64,000 nucleotides of DNA, taken from the NCBI RefSeq assembly GCF_029590555.1, contig NZ_CP081001.1, positions 3,145,748-3,209,747 on the forward strand, given 5' to 3'. Origin of the DNA: Sphingobium sp. V4. GTDB lineage: Bacteria; Pseudomonadota; Alphaproteobacteria; Sphingomonadales; Sphingomonadaceae. The stretch's first letter is position 1, and each line of letters begins with the position of its first letter. Shown here piece after piece: positions 1 through 8,657 of the stretch. A program made the translations under genes and the position numbers. The notes under the pieces were generated by a model that did no database searches, had not been told where the DNA came from, and saw nothing but the letters and a program-made list of their open reading frames with translations.

Positions 1-1
1 C

Positions 2-118
2 CGCAGCGTCGCCGACGCGCTGGCGCTGGGCGCGGCCGCGGCGGCCGAAGTGATCTCGCACTGGGGCGCGCGCCCCGAAGAGGATCTGGGCGTGATCCGC
101 GACAGGCTGTTCGCCTGA
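2..118 (+). CDS. PfkB-family carbohydrate kinase (adenosine kinase-like), C-terminal fragment
   Basis: The first 39 codons of the window form an open frame ending in TGA at 116-118. The peptide contains AEVISHWGARPEEDL and ends in RDRLFA. This matches the tail of PfkB-family sugar/adenosine kinases of alphaproteobacteria, where an Ala/Gly-rich helix is followed by a segment of the form EVISHxGARPE-DL. The catalytic Asp and the nucleotide-binding part lie upstream of the window, so substrate specificity cannot be read. A strong hairpin terminator follows directly. The family call is from recognition of the C-terminal motif only. Confidence 0.6.
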   Translation, partial: RSVADALALGAAAAAEVISHWGARPEEDLGVIRDRLFA

Positions 119-124
119 TGCACG

Positions 125-157
125 AAGGCCCGCTTCTCCCTTGAGAGGCGGGCCTTT
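125..157. terminator. Intrinsic terminator, probably bidirectional, between convergent genes
   Basis: The arms 125-133 and 148-156 are perfectly complementary over 9 bp. Pairing continues inward (134-138 with 143-147, one G-T pair) around a four-base loop. Short A and T tracts flank the stem. It lies between the kinase stop at 118 and the convergent flippase stop at 161, so it can end transcription from both sides. Confidence 0.8.
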
Positions 158-160
158 CGC

Positions 161-1708
161 TCAGTCCGCCTTCTGCTTGCGGAACAGGGCGCGGTCGTCC
201 GACCCGAAGCCCCAGCGCCAGATGACCAGGCCATAGGCGGCCAGGATCGCCCAGATGCCGACCGCCAGCTCGACCCATTCCAGGCGCGGCGGCAGTGCGA
301 CGAAGCCGGCGCCGACGATGCAGGCGACACCCGCCGCGCTCATCAGCGGCCAGCGCCAGGCGTTGATCGGCGCGCCCAGCAGGCGCGAAAGCAGCCGCGC
401 CTTGACGAAGGCGCCCACGCCCAGCGCCAGACACAGCGCCAGCGCCGGCGCCGCCGCGACCCACATCACCGGCAGGTCCATCTCCCGCGCGGCCAGGATC
501 AGCGCAAAGCTGAACCCCGCCTGCAACCCGATCATGACGAGCGAGATCATCAGGTTGCGGTGGCGGGCGATATAGACCAGTGCCGATTCGCTGACCACCG
601 CCGTCGCCGCGACGACTTCGGCCAGCAGCAGGAAGGCGAGCGCCCCGGTGCCGCCGACGAAATGCGGCCCGACCAGGCCCATCACCGCTTCGCCGGGAAT
701 GCCCAGCGCCAGCGCGATGCCCGCCTGGGCGGCGATGATCCAGAATCCGACCTGGCTGACCTGCTTGGCGATCGCCGCGAGATTCTTTTCAGCGAGGTTC
801 CGGGTAATGACCGGCCCCAGGATCGGGTCGAAGCTGGTCTTCAATTTCTGCGGCAGCGACGCGACCTGCTGCGCCACATAATAGATGCCGATCACCGCCG
901 GGCTGACGAAGAGGCCCAGGATCGCCATGTCGAGCCGGCGCGATCCCCATTCGACGCCGTCCGCCGCGGCGAGCGGCAGGTTGCGGCGCGCCAGCCGCCA
1001 GAGCCGGCCGCGATCGGGTCGCCAGCCGCGCGGCCGGCCATAATGGCGCGCCAGCGGAATGATGGACGCCACCAGCGCGGCGATCATCGACACCGCATAG
1101 GCCAGGATCAGGCCGTCGCGGGTCGAATAGAAGGCGAAGGCGAAGGCGCCGATGCTGATCGTCCAGGGCTCGATGATCGATCGCGCCCGCACGGTCGCGC
1201 CGACATCGAAGCGATAGGCGCAGGCCGCCAGCGCCACGTCTGATCCTGCCACCGCGATGACCACCAGCGCCAGCAGCCGGTCGAGGCCGTTGACGTTGCT
1301 GTTGGGGAACATCGCGTGGGGGAAGGCGACGAGGATCGCCGATCCGATCAGCGCCGCGAGCAGGGTGACGATCATGGCGTCGGTCACGACATGGGCATGA
1401 GGTCGCTCGGTCTGGCTGAGCGCTCCGGCAAGGCCGCGCTTCAGTCCCAGCGTCGCGATCTGGGCGACGAATTCCACCACCAGCACGGCATAGGCGAAGC
1501 GCCCCAGCGCATCGGCGCCATACCAGCGACCGGCGATGAACAGGAAGGGCAGGCGCGCGGCGAGGCGCAGCAGGAAGCCGAAGACATTGGTCCGCCCGCC
1601 CTTGGCCAGGGCGGCGATGTCATCCCGCTCCTGGGCAGGCCCATCCTGGGCCAGACCGTGGGGCAATGATGCCTCCCTCGCCGAAATCGCCTCTTCTCCC
1701 TGCGTCAT
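161..1708 (-). CDS. Lipopolysaccharide/oligosaccharide flippase family protein (Wzx-like)
   Basis: The product is a 515-residue polytopic inner-membrane protein. About 45 hydrophilic residues are followed by a succession of hydrophobic segments, roughly 12-14 helices, with basic loops such as YGRPRGWRPDRGRLWRLARR between them. Length and layout fit the MATE-related polysaccharide exporter family (Wzx/RfbX), which moves lipid-linked glycans across the inner membrane. No glycosyltransferase or polymerase gene is adjacent, so the exported glycan cannot be inferred. The N-terminal extension makes the exact start uncertain; internal methionines are far downstream. Confidence 0.8.
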   Translation of the reverse strand: MTQGEEAISAREASLPHGLAQDGPAQERDDIAALAKGGRTNVFGFLLRLAARLPFLFIAGRWYGADALGRFAYAVLVVEFVAQIATLGLKRGLAGALSQTERPHAHVVTDAMIVTLLAALIGSAILVAFPHAMFPNSNVNGLDRLLALVVIAVAGSDVALAACAYRFDVGATVRARSIIEPWTISIGAFAFAFYSTRDGLILAYAVSMIAALVASIIPLARHYGRPRGWRPDRGRLWRLARRNLPLAAADGVEWGSRRLDMAILGLFVSPAVIGIYYVAQQVASLPQKLKTSFDPILGPVITRNLAEKNLAAIAKQVSQVGFWIIAAQAGIALALGIPGEAVMGLVGPHFVGGTGALAFLLLAEVVAATAVVSESALVYIARHRNLMISLVMIGLQAGFSFALILAAREMDLPVMWVAAAPALALCLALGVGAFVKARLLSRLLGAPINAWRWPLMSAAGVACIVGAGFVALPPRLEWVELAVGIWAILAAYGLVIWRWGFGSDDRALFRKQKAD

Positions 1709-1753
1709 TGGTTCGTATCGATTCTAGATGTTATGCAGCGAATGCGCGACGGC

Positions 1754-2725
1754 TCATTCGGGCCGCAGCGGGCGGGCCAGCAGCGCGTCGATGACCTGGC
1801 CCAACGGCGCAGCGTCGGCCAGCAGAGCGCACACCGCCTCCACCACCGGCATTTCCACCCCCGCCGCGCGCGCGGCGTCGCGCAGCACCGGCGCGGTATG
1901 CGCGCCTTCCGCCACGGTGCGGCGGTTGGACAGCAGGTCGGCCGCGCTCGCCCCTTCGCCCAGCCCCTTGCCCAGCGAGAAGTTGCGCGAATTGGTCGAA
2001 GAACAGGTCAGGACGAGATCGCCCAGGCCCGAAAGGCCGCCCAGCGTTTCCGCCCGCGCGCCGCGCGCCAGGCCGAAGCGGGTCATTTCGGCGAACCCGC
2101 GCGAAATAAGCGCCGCGCGGGCATTCAGGCCAAGCCCTGCTCCTTCGGCCACGCCGCAGGCGATGGCGAGCACATTCTTGACCGCGCCGCCAATCTCCGC
2201 GCCGATCACGTCGTCGGACAGATAGGGGCGGAAGGAGGGGCGGGCGATGCGGGCGGCCAGCCGATGGCCGAGTTCCTTGTCCTCGCAGGCGAGCGTGATG
2301 GCGGTCGGCAGCCCCTTGGCGACTTCATGCGCGAAGGTCGGGCCGGACAGCACGGCGATGGGCGAGCCGGGCTGTGCCTGCTGCGAGACTTCGGACATGA
2401 GCAGGCTGGAGCCTGCCTCTATCCCTTTGGAGCAGAGCACGAGCGGCACGCCGGCGGGCGCTTGCGCCACCACGCTGCGCAGATGCTGGGCCGGGCTGAC
2501 CACCAGTAGCATCTCGCATGTTCCCAGGTCCGTCATCGCGCCAGTGGCGCGGATCGAGGGCGAAAGCGGGATATTGGGCAGGTAGAGCGGATTTCCGTGC
2601 CCGCGATTGATCGCGTCGACCACGTCCGGCTCCAGCGCCCACAGCGCCACGTCCTGACCGTCGCTGGCCAGCAGTTGCGCCAGAGCCGTGCCCCAGGCGC
2701 CCGCGCCGATGACTCCCGCCTTCAT
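1754..2725 (-). CDS. gpsA: Glycerol-3-phosphate dehydrogenase [NAD(P)+]
   Basis: This cytoplasmic enzyme reduces dihydroxyacetone phosphate to sn-glycerol 3-phosphate for phospholipid synthesis. The 323-residue protein opens with MKAGVIGAGAWGTALAQLL, the GxGxWG dinucleotide-binding motif. It later shows CSKGIE and the catalytic-lysine region IGGAVKNVLAIACG. An upstream in-frame extension exists, but this ATG places the Rossmann motif at residue 7 as is usual. The gene follows tsaD on the same strand after 13 bases, so the two are probably co-transcribed, a pairing common in alphaproteobacteria. Confidence 0.97.
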   Translation of the reverse strand: MKAGVIGAGAWGTALAQLLASDGQDVALWALEPDVVDAINRGHGNPLYLPNIPLSPSIRATGAMTDLGTCEMLLVVSPAQHLRSVVAQAPAGVPLVLCSKGIEAGSSLLMSEVSQQAQPGSPIAVLSGPTFAHEVAKGLPTAITLACEDKELGHRLAARIARPSFRPYLSDDVIGAEIGGAVKNVLAIACGVAEGAGLGLNARAALISRGFAEMTRFGLARGARAETLGGLSGLGDLVLTCSSTNSRNFSLGKGLGEGASAADLLSNRRTVAEGAHTAPVLRDAARAAGVEMPVVEAVCALLADAAPLGQVIDALLARPLRPE

Positions 2726-2738
2726 GCCTTCACGCCCC

Positions 2739-3773
2739 TCATGCCTTGACTCCGGCGCCACGCGCCTTTTCCGCCGCCGGGTCGAGCGGCCAGCGCGGCC
2801 GGGCGGGAACGGTAAGATCGTCGACCAGCCCCGCTGCATAGCGCTCGGCCCCGGCCCAGGCGATCATCGCCGCATTGTCGGTGCACAGCCACAGCGGCGG
2901 CGCGACGAAGGGCAGGCCATGATCGGCGGCGAGCCGTTCGAGCGCGGCGCGGATCGGCTGGTTCGCGGCGACGCCGCCCGCCACGACCAGCGCGGTCACG
3001 CCCTCGCTCCGCCCCAGCGCGCGGCGGGTGCGGTCGATCAGACAGTCGATCACCGCCTGCTGGAAGGAGGCGGCAATGTCTTCGGTGGAATATTGGCCGG
3101 ACTGGACCGCGCGCATCACCGCGCTCTTGAGGCCCGCGAAGGAGAAATGCGGTTCGGCCGTGCCGACCAGCGGCCGCGGCAGCGGCACCGCTTTCGCATT
3201 GCCAAGCGCCGCCGCCTTTTCCACCTGCGGGCCGCCGGGATAACCGAGGCCCAGCAGCTTGGCGGTCTTGTCGAAGGCTTCGCCCGCCGCATCGTCGATC
3301 GTGGTGGCGAGCCGGGCATAGTCGCCCGGCCCCTTCACATGAAGCAGCTGGCAATGGCCGCCCGACACGAGCAGCAGCAGATAGGGGAATTGGAGCGTCG
3401 GGTCGGCCAGCCGTGGCGACAGCGCATGGCCCTCCAGATGGTTGACCGCCACCAGCGGCTTGCCCGCCGCATGGGCCAGCGCCTTGCCGGTGACGAGGCC
3501 GACCATCACGCCGCCGATCAGGCCCGGCCCGGCGGTGGCGGCGATGACGTCCACCTCGCCAAGCGTCATCTTCGCATCAGCCAGCGCCGCCTCGATCAGC
3601 GGGCTGAGCGCTTCTACATGGGCGCGGGCGGCGATTTCGGGCACGACGCCGCCATAGGGGCGGTGCGCCTCTTCCTGCGTCGCGAGTCGATGCGCGAGAA
3701 TCCGGCCGTCGGCCGTCACCAGCGCCGCCGCGGTTTCGTCGCAGCTCGATTCCAGGCCGAGGATGATTGTCAT
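2739..3773 (-). CDS. tsaD: tRNA N6-adenosine threonylcarbamoyltransferase
   Basis: TsaD transfers the threonylcarbamoyl group to A37 of ANN-decoding tRNAs, working with TsaB and TsaE in the cytoplasm. The 344-residue sequence begins [18 protein letters not shown]. It contains the metal-binding HLEGH motif at residues 112-116 and VSGGHCQLL shortly after, all Kae1/TsaD signatures. The chosen ATG gives the canonical N-terminus; a start four codons upstream is possible. It is divergent from hemC, with 44 bases between the starts, and is followed by gpsA on the same strand. Confidence 0.98.
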   Translation of the reverse strand: MTIILGLESSCDETAAALVTADGRILAHRLATQEEAHRPYGGVVPEIAARAHVEALSPLIEAALADAKMTLGEVDVIAATAGPGLIGGVMVGLVTGKALAHAAGKPLVAVNHLEGHALSPRLADPTLQFPYLLLLVSGGHCQLLHVKGPGDYARLATTIDDAAGEAFDKTAKLLGLGYPGGPQVEKAAALGNAKAVPLPRPLVGTAEPHFSFAGLKSAVMRAVQSGQYSTEDIAASFQQAVIDCLIDRTRRALGRSEGVTALVVAGGVAANQPIRAALERLAADHGLPFVAPPLWLCTDNAAMIAWAGAERYAAGLVDDLTVPARPRWPLDPAAEKARGAGVKA

Positions 3774-3817
3774 TGCCGCTTCCATCTAATGGTCGTGGCC
3801 ATTAGAGCAAGCCGCAT

Positions 3818-4759
3818 ATGCTTTTCACCGATCGATCGTTGCGCCTGGGCACCAGGGGATCGCCGCTGGCGCTGGCCCAGGCCCATATGGCCGCGCAGGC
3901 CTTGCGCGCCGCCCATGGCTGGGGCGAGGACGCCATCGAAATCGTCACCGTACAGACCAGCGGCGACCGGATACAGGATCGCGCGCTGGCCGAGATTGGC
4001 GGCAAGGCGCTGTGGACCAAGGAACTGGACCGCGCACTGTTTGCGGGCGAGATCGACTTTGCGGTGCACAGCATGAAGGATGTGGAGACGCTGCGCCCGC
4101 AGGCTTTCCGCATCGCCGCGATGCTGCCGCGCGCCGATGTGCGCGACAAGCTGGTCGGCGCGAAGAGCTTCGCCGCGCTGCCGGCCGATCCGCTGGTCGG
4201 CACCAGTTCGCCGCGCCGCGCTGCGCAGGTGAAAAGGTTGCGGCCCGACGCCGCCATCACCCTGTTCCGCGGCAATGTGGCGACGCGCCTCGCCAAGCTG
4301 GCGGCGGGCGAGGTTCATGCCACGCTGCTGGCGGCGGCGGGGCTCGACCGGCTGGACCAGGGCGAAGTCGGCACGCTGATCCCGATCGAGACGATGTTGC
4401 CCGCCCCGTCGCAGGGGGCGGTGGGGATAGAGGCGCTGGCCGACAACCGCCCGGTGCTGGAAGCATTGGCGGCGATCGACGACCGGGCCACCCATGACGC
4501 GGTGATGGCGGAACGGGCGGTGCTGCGCGGGCTCGGCGGCACCTGCCATTCGCCGATCGCGGCGCTGGCGCTGGTGGAGGGCGACGGCATCTTCCTGCGT
4601 GCCGAGATCATCAGCCCGGACGGTGCCGAGACGGTACGGGAAGAAGCCCGGCTGGCACGCGGGGACGAGGCGGCGGCCGAGGCGATCGGCCGGCTGCTGC
4701 TCGATCGGGCCAGCCCGGCCCTGCGATCCCTGTTCGTGGGTTCCGGGCCGGGGGCGTGA
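3818..4759 (+). CDS. hemC: Hydroxymethylbilane synthase (porphobilinogen deaminase)
   Basis: HemC polymerises four porphobilinogens into hydroxymethylbilane in haem biosynthesis. The 313-residue protein shows LRLGTRGSPLALAQ at the N-terminus and HSMKD at 84-88, containing the catalytic Asp. GTSSPRR lies near residue 129, and GGTCHSP carries the dipyrromethane-cofactor cysteine at 243. Its stop overlaps the GTG start of hemD in a GTGA arrangement, indicating translational coupling. It is the first gene of a three-gene run and is transcribed away from tsaD. Confidence 0.98.
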   Translation: MLFTDRSLRLGTRGSPLALAQAHMAAQALRAAHGWGEDAIEIVTVQTSGDRIQDRALAEIGGKALWTKELDRALFAGEIDFAVHSMKDVETLRPQAFRIAAMLPRADVRDKLVGAKSFAALPADPLVGTSSPRRAAQVKRLRPDAAITLFRGNVATRLAKLAAGEVHATLLAAAGLDRLDQGEVGTLIPIETMLPAPSQGAVGIEALADNRPVLEALAAIDDRATHDAVMAERAVLRGLGGTCHSPIAALALVEGDGIFLRAEIISPDGAETVREEARLARGDEAAAEAIGRLLLDRASPALRSLFVGSGPGA

Positions 4760-5439
4760 GGCGCGTCCTGATCCTGCGGCCCGAGCCGGCGGCGGGCAGG
4801 ACGGCGGCCAGGGCGGCGACGCTGGGGATGGACGCGCGTGTGCATCCGCTGTTCGCGCCGCAGCCGGTCGACTGGACCCCGCCGCCGATCGACAATTTCG
4901 ATGCCCTGCTGCTCACCAGCGCCAATGGGGCGCGGCTCGCCGGGGCGGAGCTGGCGCGCTACCGGGGGCTGCCCGCCTATGCGGTCGGCGCGGCGACCGC
5001 GCAGGCGCTTTACGACGCAGGCTTTGCCGCCGTGAACATCGGGGCCGGCGACGGCAGCGCCATCGCGGCGCGGATCGCCGCCGACGGGCATGAACGGGTG
5101 CTGCATCTGGCCGGCACCACCGTCGCGCCGATGGCGTCGGGCACGCTCCGGATCAGCCGGGTCGCGGTCTACAGCATGGCCAGCCTGCCGCCCGATCCCG
5201 CCCTGCCGGACGACGCCGTGGCGGGATCGATCCTGTTGGTCCATTCCCCGCGCGCGGGGGAAAGGCTGGCGGCGCAGTTGCCGGAGGCACGGCGCGCAGC
5301 GCTGCACCTCGTCGCGATCAGCCCGGCGGCGCTGGCCGCCTGCGGTCCGGGCTGGGCCAGCGCGCAGGCGCCCGCCCGTCCGCAGGATGACGAGATGCTG
5401 GCCCTCGCCCTGCGTTTGTGCGAAGGACATGCGCAATGA
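4756..5439 (+). CDS. hemD: Uroporphyrinogen-III synthase
   Basis: HemD cyclises hydroxymethylbilane with ring-D inversion to uroporphyrinogen III. The 227-residue protein starts at GTG inside the hemC stop (GTGA) with MRRVLILRPEPAAGRTA. It has the weakly conserved HemD features: DALLLTSANGARL around residue 50 and the short AVGAATAQAL segment. Sequence conservation in HemD is always low; the call rests equally on position directly after hemC. Its TGA overlaps the next start as ATGA. Confidence 0.93.
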   Translation: MRRVLILRPEPAAGRTAARAATLGMDARVHPLFAPQPVDWTPPPIDNFDALLLTSANGARLAGAELARYRGLPAYAVGAATAQALYDAGFAAVNIGAGDGSAIAARIAADGHERVLHLAGTTVAPMASGTLRISRVAVYSMASLPPDPALPDDAVAGSILLVHSPRAGERLAAQLPEARRAALHLVAISPAALAACGPGWASAQAPARPQDDEMLALALRLCEGHAQ

Positions 5440-6329
5440 CGGACGAAAGGGTCAGCATGAGCGACGGGGATGGGGTGGGCAGCACGACCGTGACGCCGCC
5501 CCCTGAGCGCCGCCGCAGCCTTTTGCCCATGCTGATCCTGATGCTGCTGGCCTTTGCCCTGGGGGTCGCGCTGACCGTCTGGGCCTGGCCTCAGGTCCAG
5601 CGCCGCTGGGGCACGCCGCAGGTTCAGCCCGTCGCCAGCCTGCCCATGCCGGGCGGCTCCATGGCCACCGTACAGCCGCGCCCGCTGACCGCCGATGCGG
5701 CGCAGATGCTCGACGGCCGCGTCGTCCAGCTGGAGGAGCGGCTGACCCGCATCACGGTGGAGGCACAGGCGGCGTCGGCCAATGCGGCGCGCGCCGAAGG
5801 GCTGCTGGTCGCCTTCGCCGCGCGGCGCGCGCTCGATAATGGCGCGCCGCTCGGCTATATCGAAGGGCAGTTGCGGCTGCGTTTCGGTCAGGCGCAGCCC
5901 CGCGCCGTCGCCACCATCATCAATGCCGCGCGCGAACCGGTGACGCTGGAGGATCTGCGCGCCGGGCTGTCCGATATCGGCCATGCGCTGACGACGCCGC
6001 CCGCCGATGCGGGCTGGTGGACGGCGCTGGAGCATGAGGCGCGCGCGCTGGTCACGATCCGCAAGGCGTCCACGCCCTCGCCCCGGCCCGAGGCGGCCTA
6101 TGACCGTGCGCTGCGCTATCTCGCCGGGGGGCGGGTAAGCGCCGCGCTGGCCGAGGTGGAACATATGCCGGGCCGGTCCGTTGCCGAACGCTGGGTGCAG
6201 ATGGCCCGGCGCTACATGGAAGCCCGCCGCGCACTCGACCTGATCGAGACCGCCGCGATCCTGGAACCGCGCACCCTGCGCAGCACGGAGGGCGCGCCGG
6301 TCGCCCAGACATCGCCGCTCGCGCCCTGA
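5436..6329 (+). CDS. COG4223-type (mitofilin-like) inner-membrane protein
   Basis: The 297-residue product starts at the ATGA overlapping the hemD stop. It has an N-terminal cytoplasmic tail rich in Pro/Arg, one transmembrane helix (LLPMLILMLLAFALGVAL, about residues 30-50) and a periplasmic alpha-helical region with heptad-like Leu/Glu segments. A conserved C-terminal part includes GQLRLRFGQAQPRAVATI. Proteins of this layout follow hemC-hemD in many alphaproteobacteria and are classed as COG4223, distantly related to mitofilin/Mic60. The biochemical role is not established; HemX-like function is only an analogy from position. Confidence 0.75.
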   Translation: MTDERVSMSDGDGVGSTTVTPPPERRRSLLPMLILMLLAFALGVALTVWAWPQVQRRWGTPQVQPVASLPMPGGSMATVQPRPLTADAAQMLDGRVVQLEERLTRITVEAQAASANAARAEGLLVAFAARRALDNGAPLGYIEGQLRLRFGQAQPRAVATIINAAREPVTLEDLRAGLSDIGHALTTPPADAGWWTALEHEARALVTIRKASTPSPRPEAAYDRALRYLAGGRVSAALAEVEHMPGRSVAERWVQMARRYMEARRALDLIETAAILEPRTLRSTEGAPVAQTSPLAP

Positions 6330-6458
6330 ACCCCTGTCACAAACGACGAATCGTTGATCCCGTGAGTTGAAACCGATGGACGTGTCGGGCGTTTGTCACG
6401 ACAATGTCATCTTTTCCGCTCCGGCACGCCGGTGCGGGGTCCAGGGATATTCGTCGTC

Positions 6459-7208
6459 GTGCCGCCTTACGCCCAATCTGTCAGCACATTCTGGAAGGAT
6501 CGCCTCGCGCCGGGGCCACGCGCTGCCGCGCTTCCTCCGGTGCAACAGTTGCTGGGCAATTTGTCGGTGCCCTTCGACCTCGCGCGGACGAAAGCGCAGG
6601 CGGCGATGCTGGCCGACGGTATGCGCGGCGACGGGCGCAGCATCTTGCTCATACCCGGCCTGCTGGCGTCGGAACAGCGCATGGGCTGGCTGCGCGATAT
6701 CCTGGCCGCCGCCGGTTATGATGCCCATGACTGGGGGATGGGGCGCAATTTCGGTCCGAAACCCGACAGTCTCGACCGGATCGACCGCTGCGTCGACGCG
6801 ATCCGCGAGAAGAGTGGCGGCCCGGTGACGCTCGTCGGCTGGAGCCTGGGCGGCCTCTATGCCCGCGAATATGCGAAGTTCGCTTGCGCCAAGGTCGGCG
6901 GCGTGGTCACGATGGGCACGCCCTTCTCCGGCGACCCGCGCGCCAACCATGCCTGGCGCCTCTATCAGCTCGTGTCGGGCTTCCCGGTCGACCGCCCGCC
7001 CTTTCCCTGCACCCGCGAGGAAAAGCCGCCAGTGCCGACCGTTGCGCTCTGGTCGCGACGCGACGGCGTGATCCTGCCGGAATGCGCCAGGGGGCGCGCT
7101 GGCGAGCGCGACCGCGCGATCGAGGTCGACTGCACCCATATGGGCTTCGCCGCCGCACCCGAAGGCATCGCCGCCGTCGGCAAGGCGCTGGAGGCGATCC
7201 GGTCCTGA
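6459..7208 (+). CDS. Alpha/beta hydrolase
   Basis: This serine hydrolase-like protein has no visible signal peptide. From the proposed GTG start it is 249 residues with the nucleophile elbow GWSLGG at 127-132 (Ser129), a probable acid in WSRRDG (Asp202) and the catalytic His in DCTHMGF (His227). It also has an LIPGLLA stretch near the oxyanion-hole strand, as in lipase-like lysophospholipases. An upstream in-frame TTG at 6393 would add 22 residues, but AGGGA seven bases before GTG 6459 favours the shorter form. The substrate is unknown. It converges on gltX, 20 bases away. Confidence 0.85.
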   Translation: MPPYAQSVSTFWKDRLAPGPRAAALPPVQQLLGNLSVPFDLARTKAQAAMLADGMRGDGRSILLIPGLLASEQRMGWLRDILAAAGYDAHDWGMGRNFGPKPDSLDRIDRCVDAIREKSGGPVTLVGWSLGGLYAREYAKFACAKVGGVVTMGTPFSGDPRANHAWRLYQLVSGFPVDRPPFPCTREEKPPVPTVALWSRRDGVILPECARGRAGERDRAIEVDCTHMGFAAAPEGIAAVGKALEAIRS

Positions 7209-7228
7209 ACGCGACCGCCGGTGGCGCC

Positions 7229-8557
7229 TTATCGGCCCAACCGCGCCAACGCTTCGTCCCGCCCGATCAGCGGCAATAACTGCGCCATGTCCGGCCCATG
7301 ATCCAGCCCGGTGAGCGCCCGGCGGAGCGGCAGGAACAATGCCTTGCCCTTGCGCCCCGTCTCGTCTTTCAGCGCCCCGGTCAACGTGCGCCAGATTTCG
7401 GCGTCGAAGGGCGCGTCCGACAGGATGCGATGCGCGGCGGCGAGGAAATCGCGATCCGCCGCGTCCGGTGACGGCGCGTCGAACGGCCCGGTGACGATGC
7501 GCCACCAGTCGGCTGCGCCCGCGACCGTCTCCAGATTGGGGCGGATCGCGGCCCAGGCGGCTTCATCGACGCCTGCGGGCAGCCGATCGGCGACGGCGTC
7601 GTAGGGCAGGAGATGGACGATCTTCTGGTTCAGGCTTGCCAGTTCGCCCTCGTCGAAGCGCGCGGGCGCGCGGCCGAAATGACCGAAGTCGAAACTGTCG
7701 ATCAGTGGCTGCATGTCCGCAAACGGCTCGACGGGCATCGAACTACCCAGCCGCGCCAGCAGAGACGCGATCGCCATCGGCTCCAGCCCGATCTCGCGGA
7801 AATGGGCGACGCCCAGCGATCCCAGCCGCTTGGACAGCTTGCCTTCGCTGCCGGTCAGCAGCGCCTCATGCGCGAACTGCGGCAGCGACGCGCCTAGCGC
7901 GGCGAACATCTGGATCTGGGTTGCGGTGTTGGACACATGATCCTCGCCGCGCAGCACATGGGTGACGCCCATGTCGACATCGTCGATGACCGATGGGAGC
8001 ATGTAGAGCCAGCTGCCGTCGGCGCGGCGGATGACGGGATCGGACAGCAATCTGGGATCGAAGCGCTGCTCGCCCCGGATCAGGTCGGTCCAGACGATCG
8101 GCCGGTCATGGTCCAGTTTGAAACGCCAGTGCGGCGTGCGGCCTTCTGCTTCATGGGCCGCGATCTGGTCGGCGGTCAGCGACAGTGCGGCGCGGTCATA
8201 GACGGGCGGCAGCCCGCGGCCGAGCAGGATCTTGCGGCGCAGGTCCAGTTCCTGGCTCGTCTCATAGGCCGGATAGACATGGCCGGACGCCCTGAGCGCC
8301 TCGAACCGCGCCTCATAGAGGGCGAAGCGCTCGGACTGCTTCTCCTCGCCGTCCTGGTTGAGGCCGAGCCAGGCCAGGTCCGCCTTGATCGATTCGGCAT
8401 ATTCGGGGCGCGAACGCTCCAGGTCGGTATCGTCCAGACGCAGCAGGAAGCGGCCGCCGGACTTCCTCGCCCACAGCCAGTTGTGGAGCGCGGCGCGGAT
8501 ATTGCCGACATGGAGATGGCCGGTCGGAGAGGGGGCGAAGCGGGTGATGACGGTCAT
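7229..8557 (-). CDS. gltX: Glutamate--tRNA ligase
   Basis: This class I aminoacyl-tRNA synthetase charges tRNA with glutamate. The 442-residue protein has the HIGH-type motif HLHVG at 14-18 and the KMSKS-type motif KLSKR at 240-244. It has an alpha-helical anticodon-binding tail and no Cys zinc cluster. Many alphaproteobacteria carry two GltX paralogues and make Gln-tRNA by the indirect GatCAB route; this short zinc-less form with KLSKR could be one of such a pair, and which tRNA it prefers cannot be read here. The ATG chosen gives MTVITRFAPSPTG. It lies downstream of nadE with a palindromic repeat between them. Confidence 0.95.
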   Translation of the reverse strand: MTVITRFAPSPTGHLHVGNIRAALHNWLWARKSGGRFLLRLDDTDLERSRPEYAESIKADLAWLGLNQDGEEKQSERFALYEARFEALRASGHVYPAYETSQELDLRRKILLGRGLPPVYDRAALSLTADQIAAHEAEGRTPHWRFKLDHDRPIVWTDLIRGEQRFDPRLLSDPVIRRADGSWLYMLPSVIDDVDMGVTHVLRGEDHVSNTATQIQMFAALGASLPQFAHEALLTGSEGKLSKRLGSLGVAHFREIGLEPMAIASLLARLGSSMPVEPFADMQPLIDSFDFGHFGRAPARFDEGELASLNQKIVHLLPYDAVADRLPAGVDEAAWAAIRPNLETVAGAADWWRIVTGPFDAPSPDAADRDFLAAAHRILSDAPFDAEIWRTLTGALKDETGRKGKALFLPLRRALTGLDHGPDMAQLLPLIGRDEALARLGR

Positions 8558-8570
8558 GAATATCCCTACG

Positions 8571-8648
8571 CCGTTCGCCCTGAGCCTGTCGAAGGGCTGC
8601 ACTTTTTTTCAAGAAAGAACAGGGCTTCGACAGGCTCAGCCCGAACGG
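8571..8648. repeat. Palindromic repeat element (REP-like), complete copy
   Basis: Two 24-base arms at 8571-8594 and 8625-8648 are inverted complements with 22 of 24 matches. They contain GAGCCTGTCGAAG and its complement, separated by a 30-base T/A-rich loop. The same arm recurs in degenerate form at 16670-16693. The element fills most of the 100-base nadE-gltX gap on the template of both genes, so it would form a strong RNA hairpin between them. Such repeats are familiar in sphingomonad genomes. Confidence 0.85.
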
Positions 8649-8657
8649 TCTTCAAAC

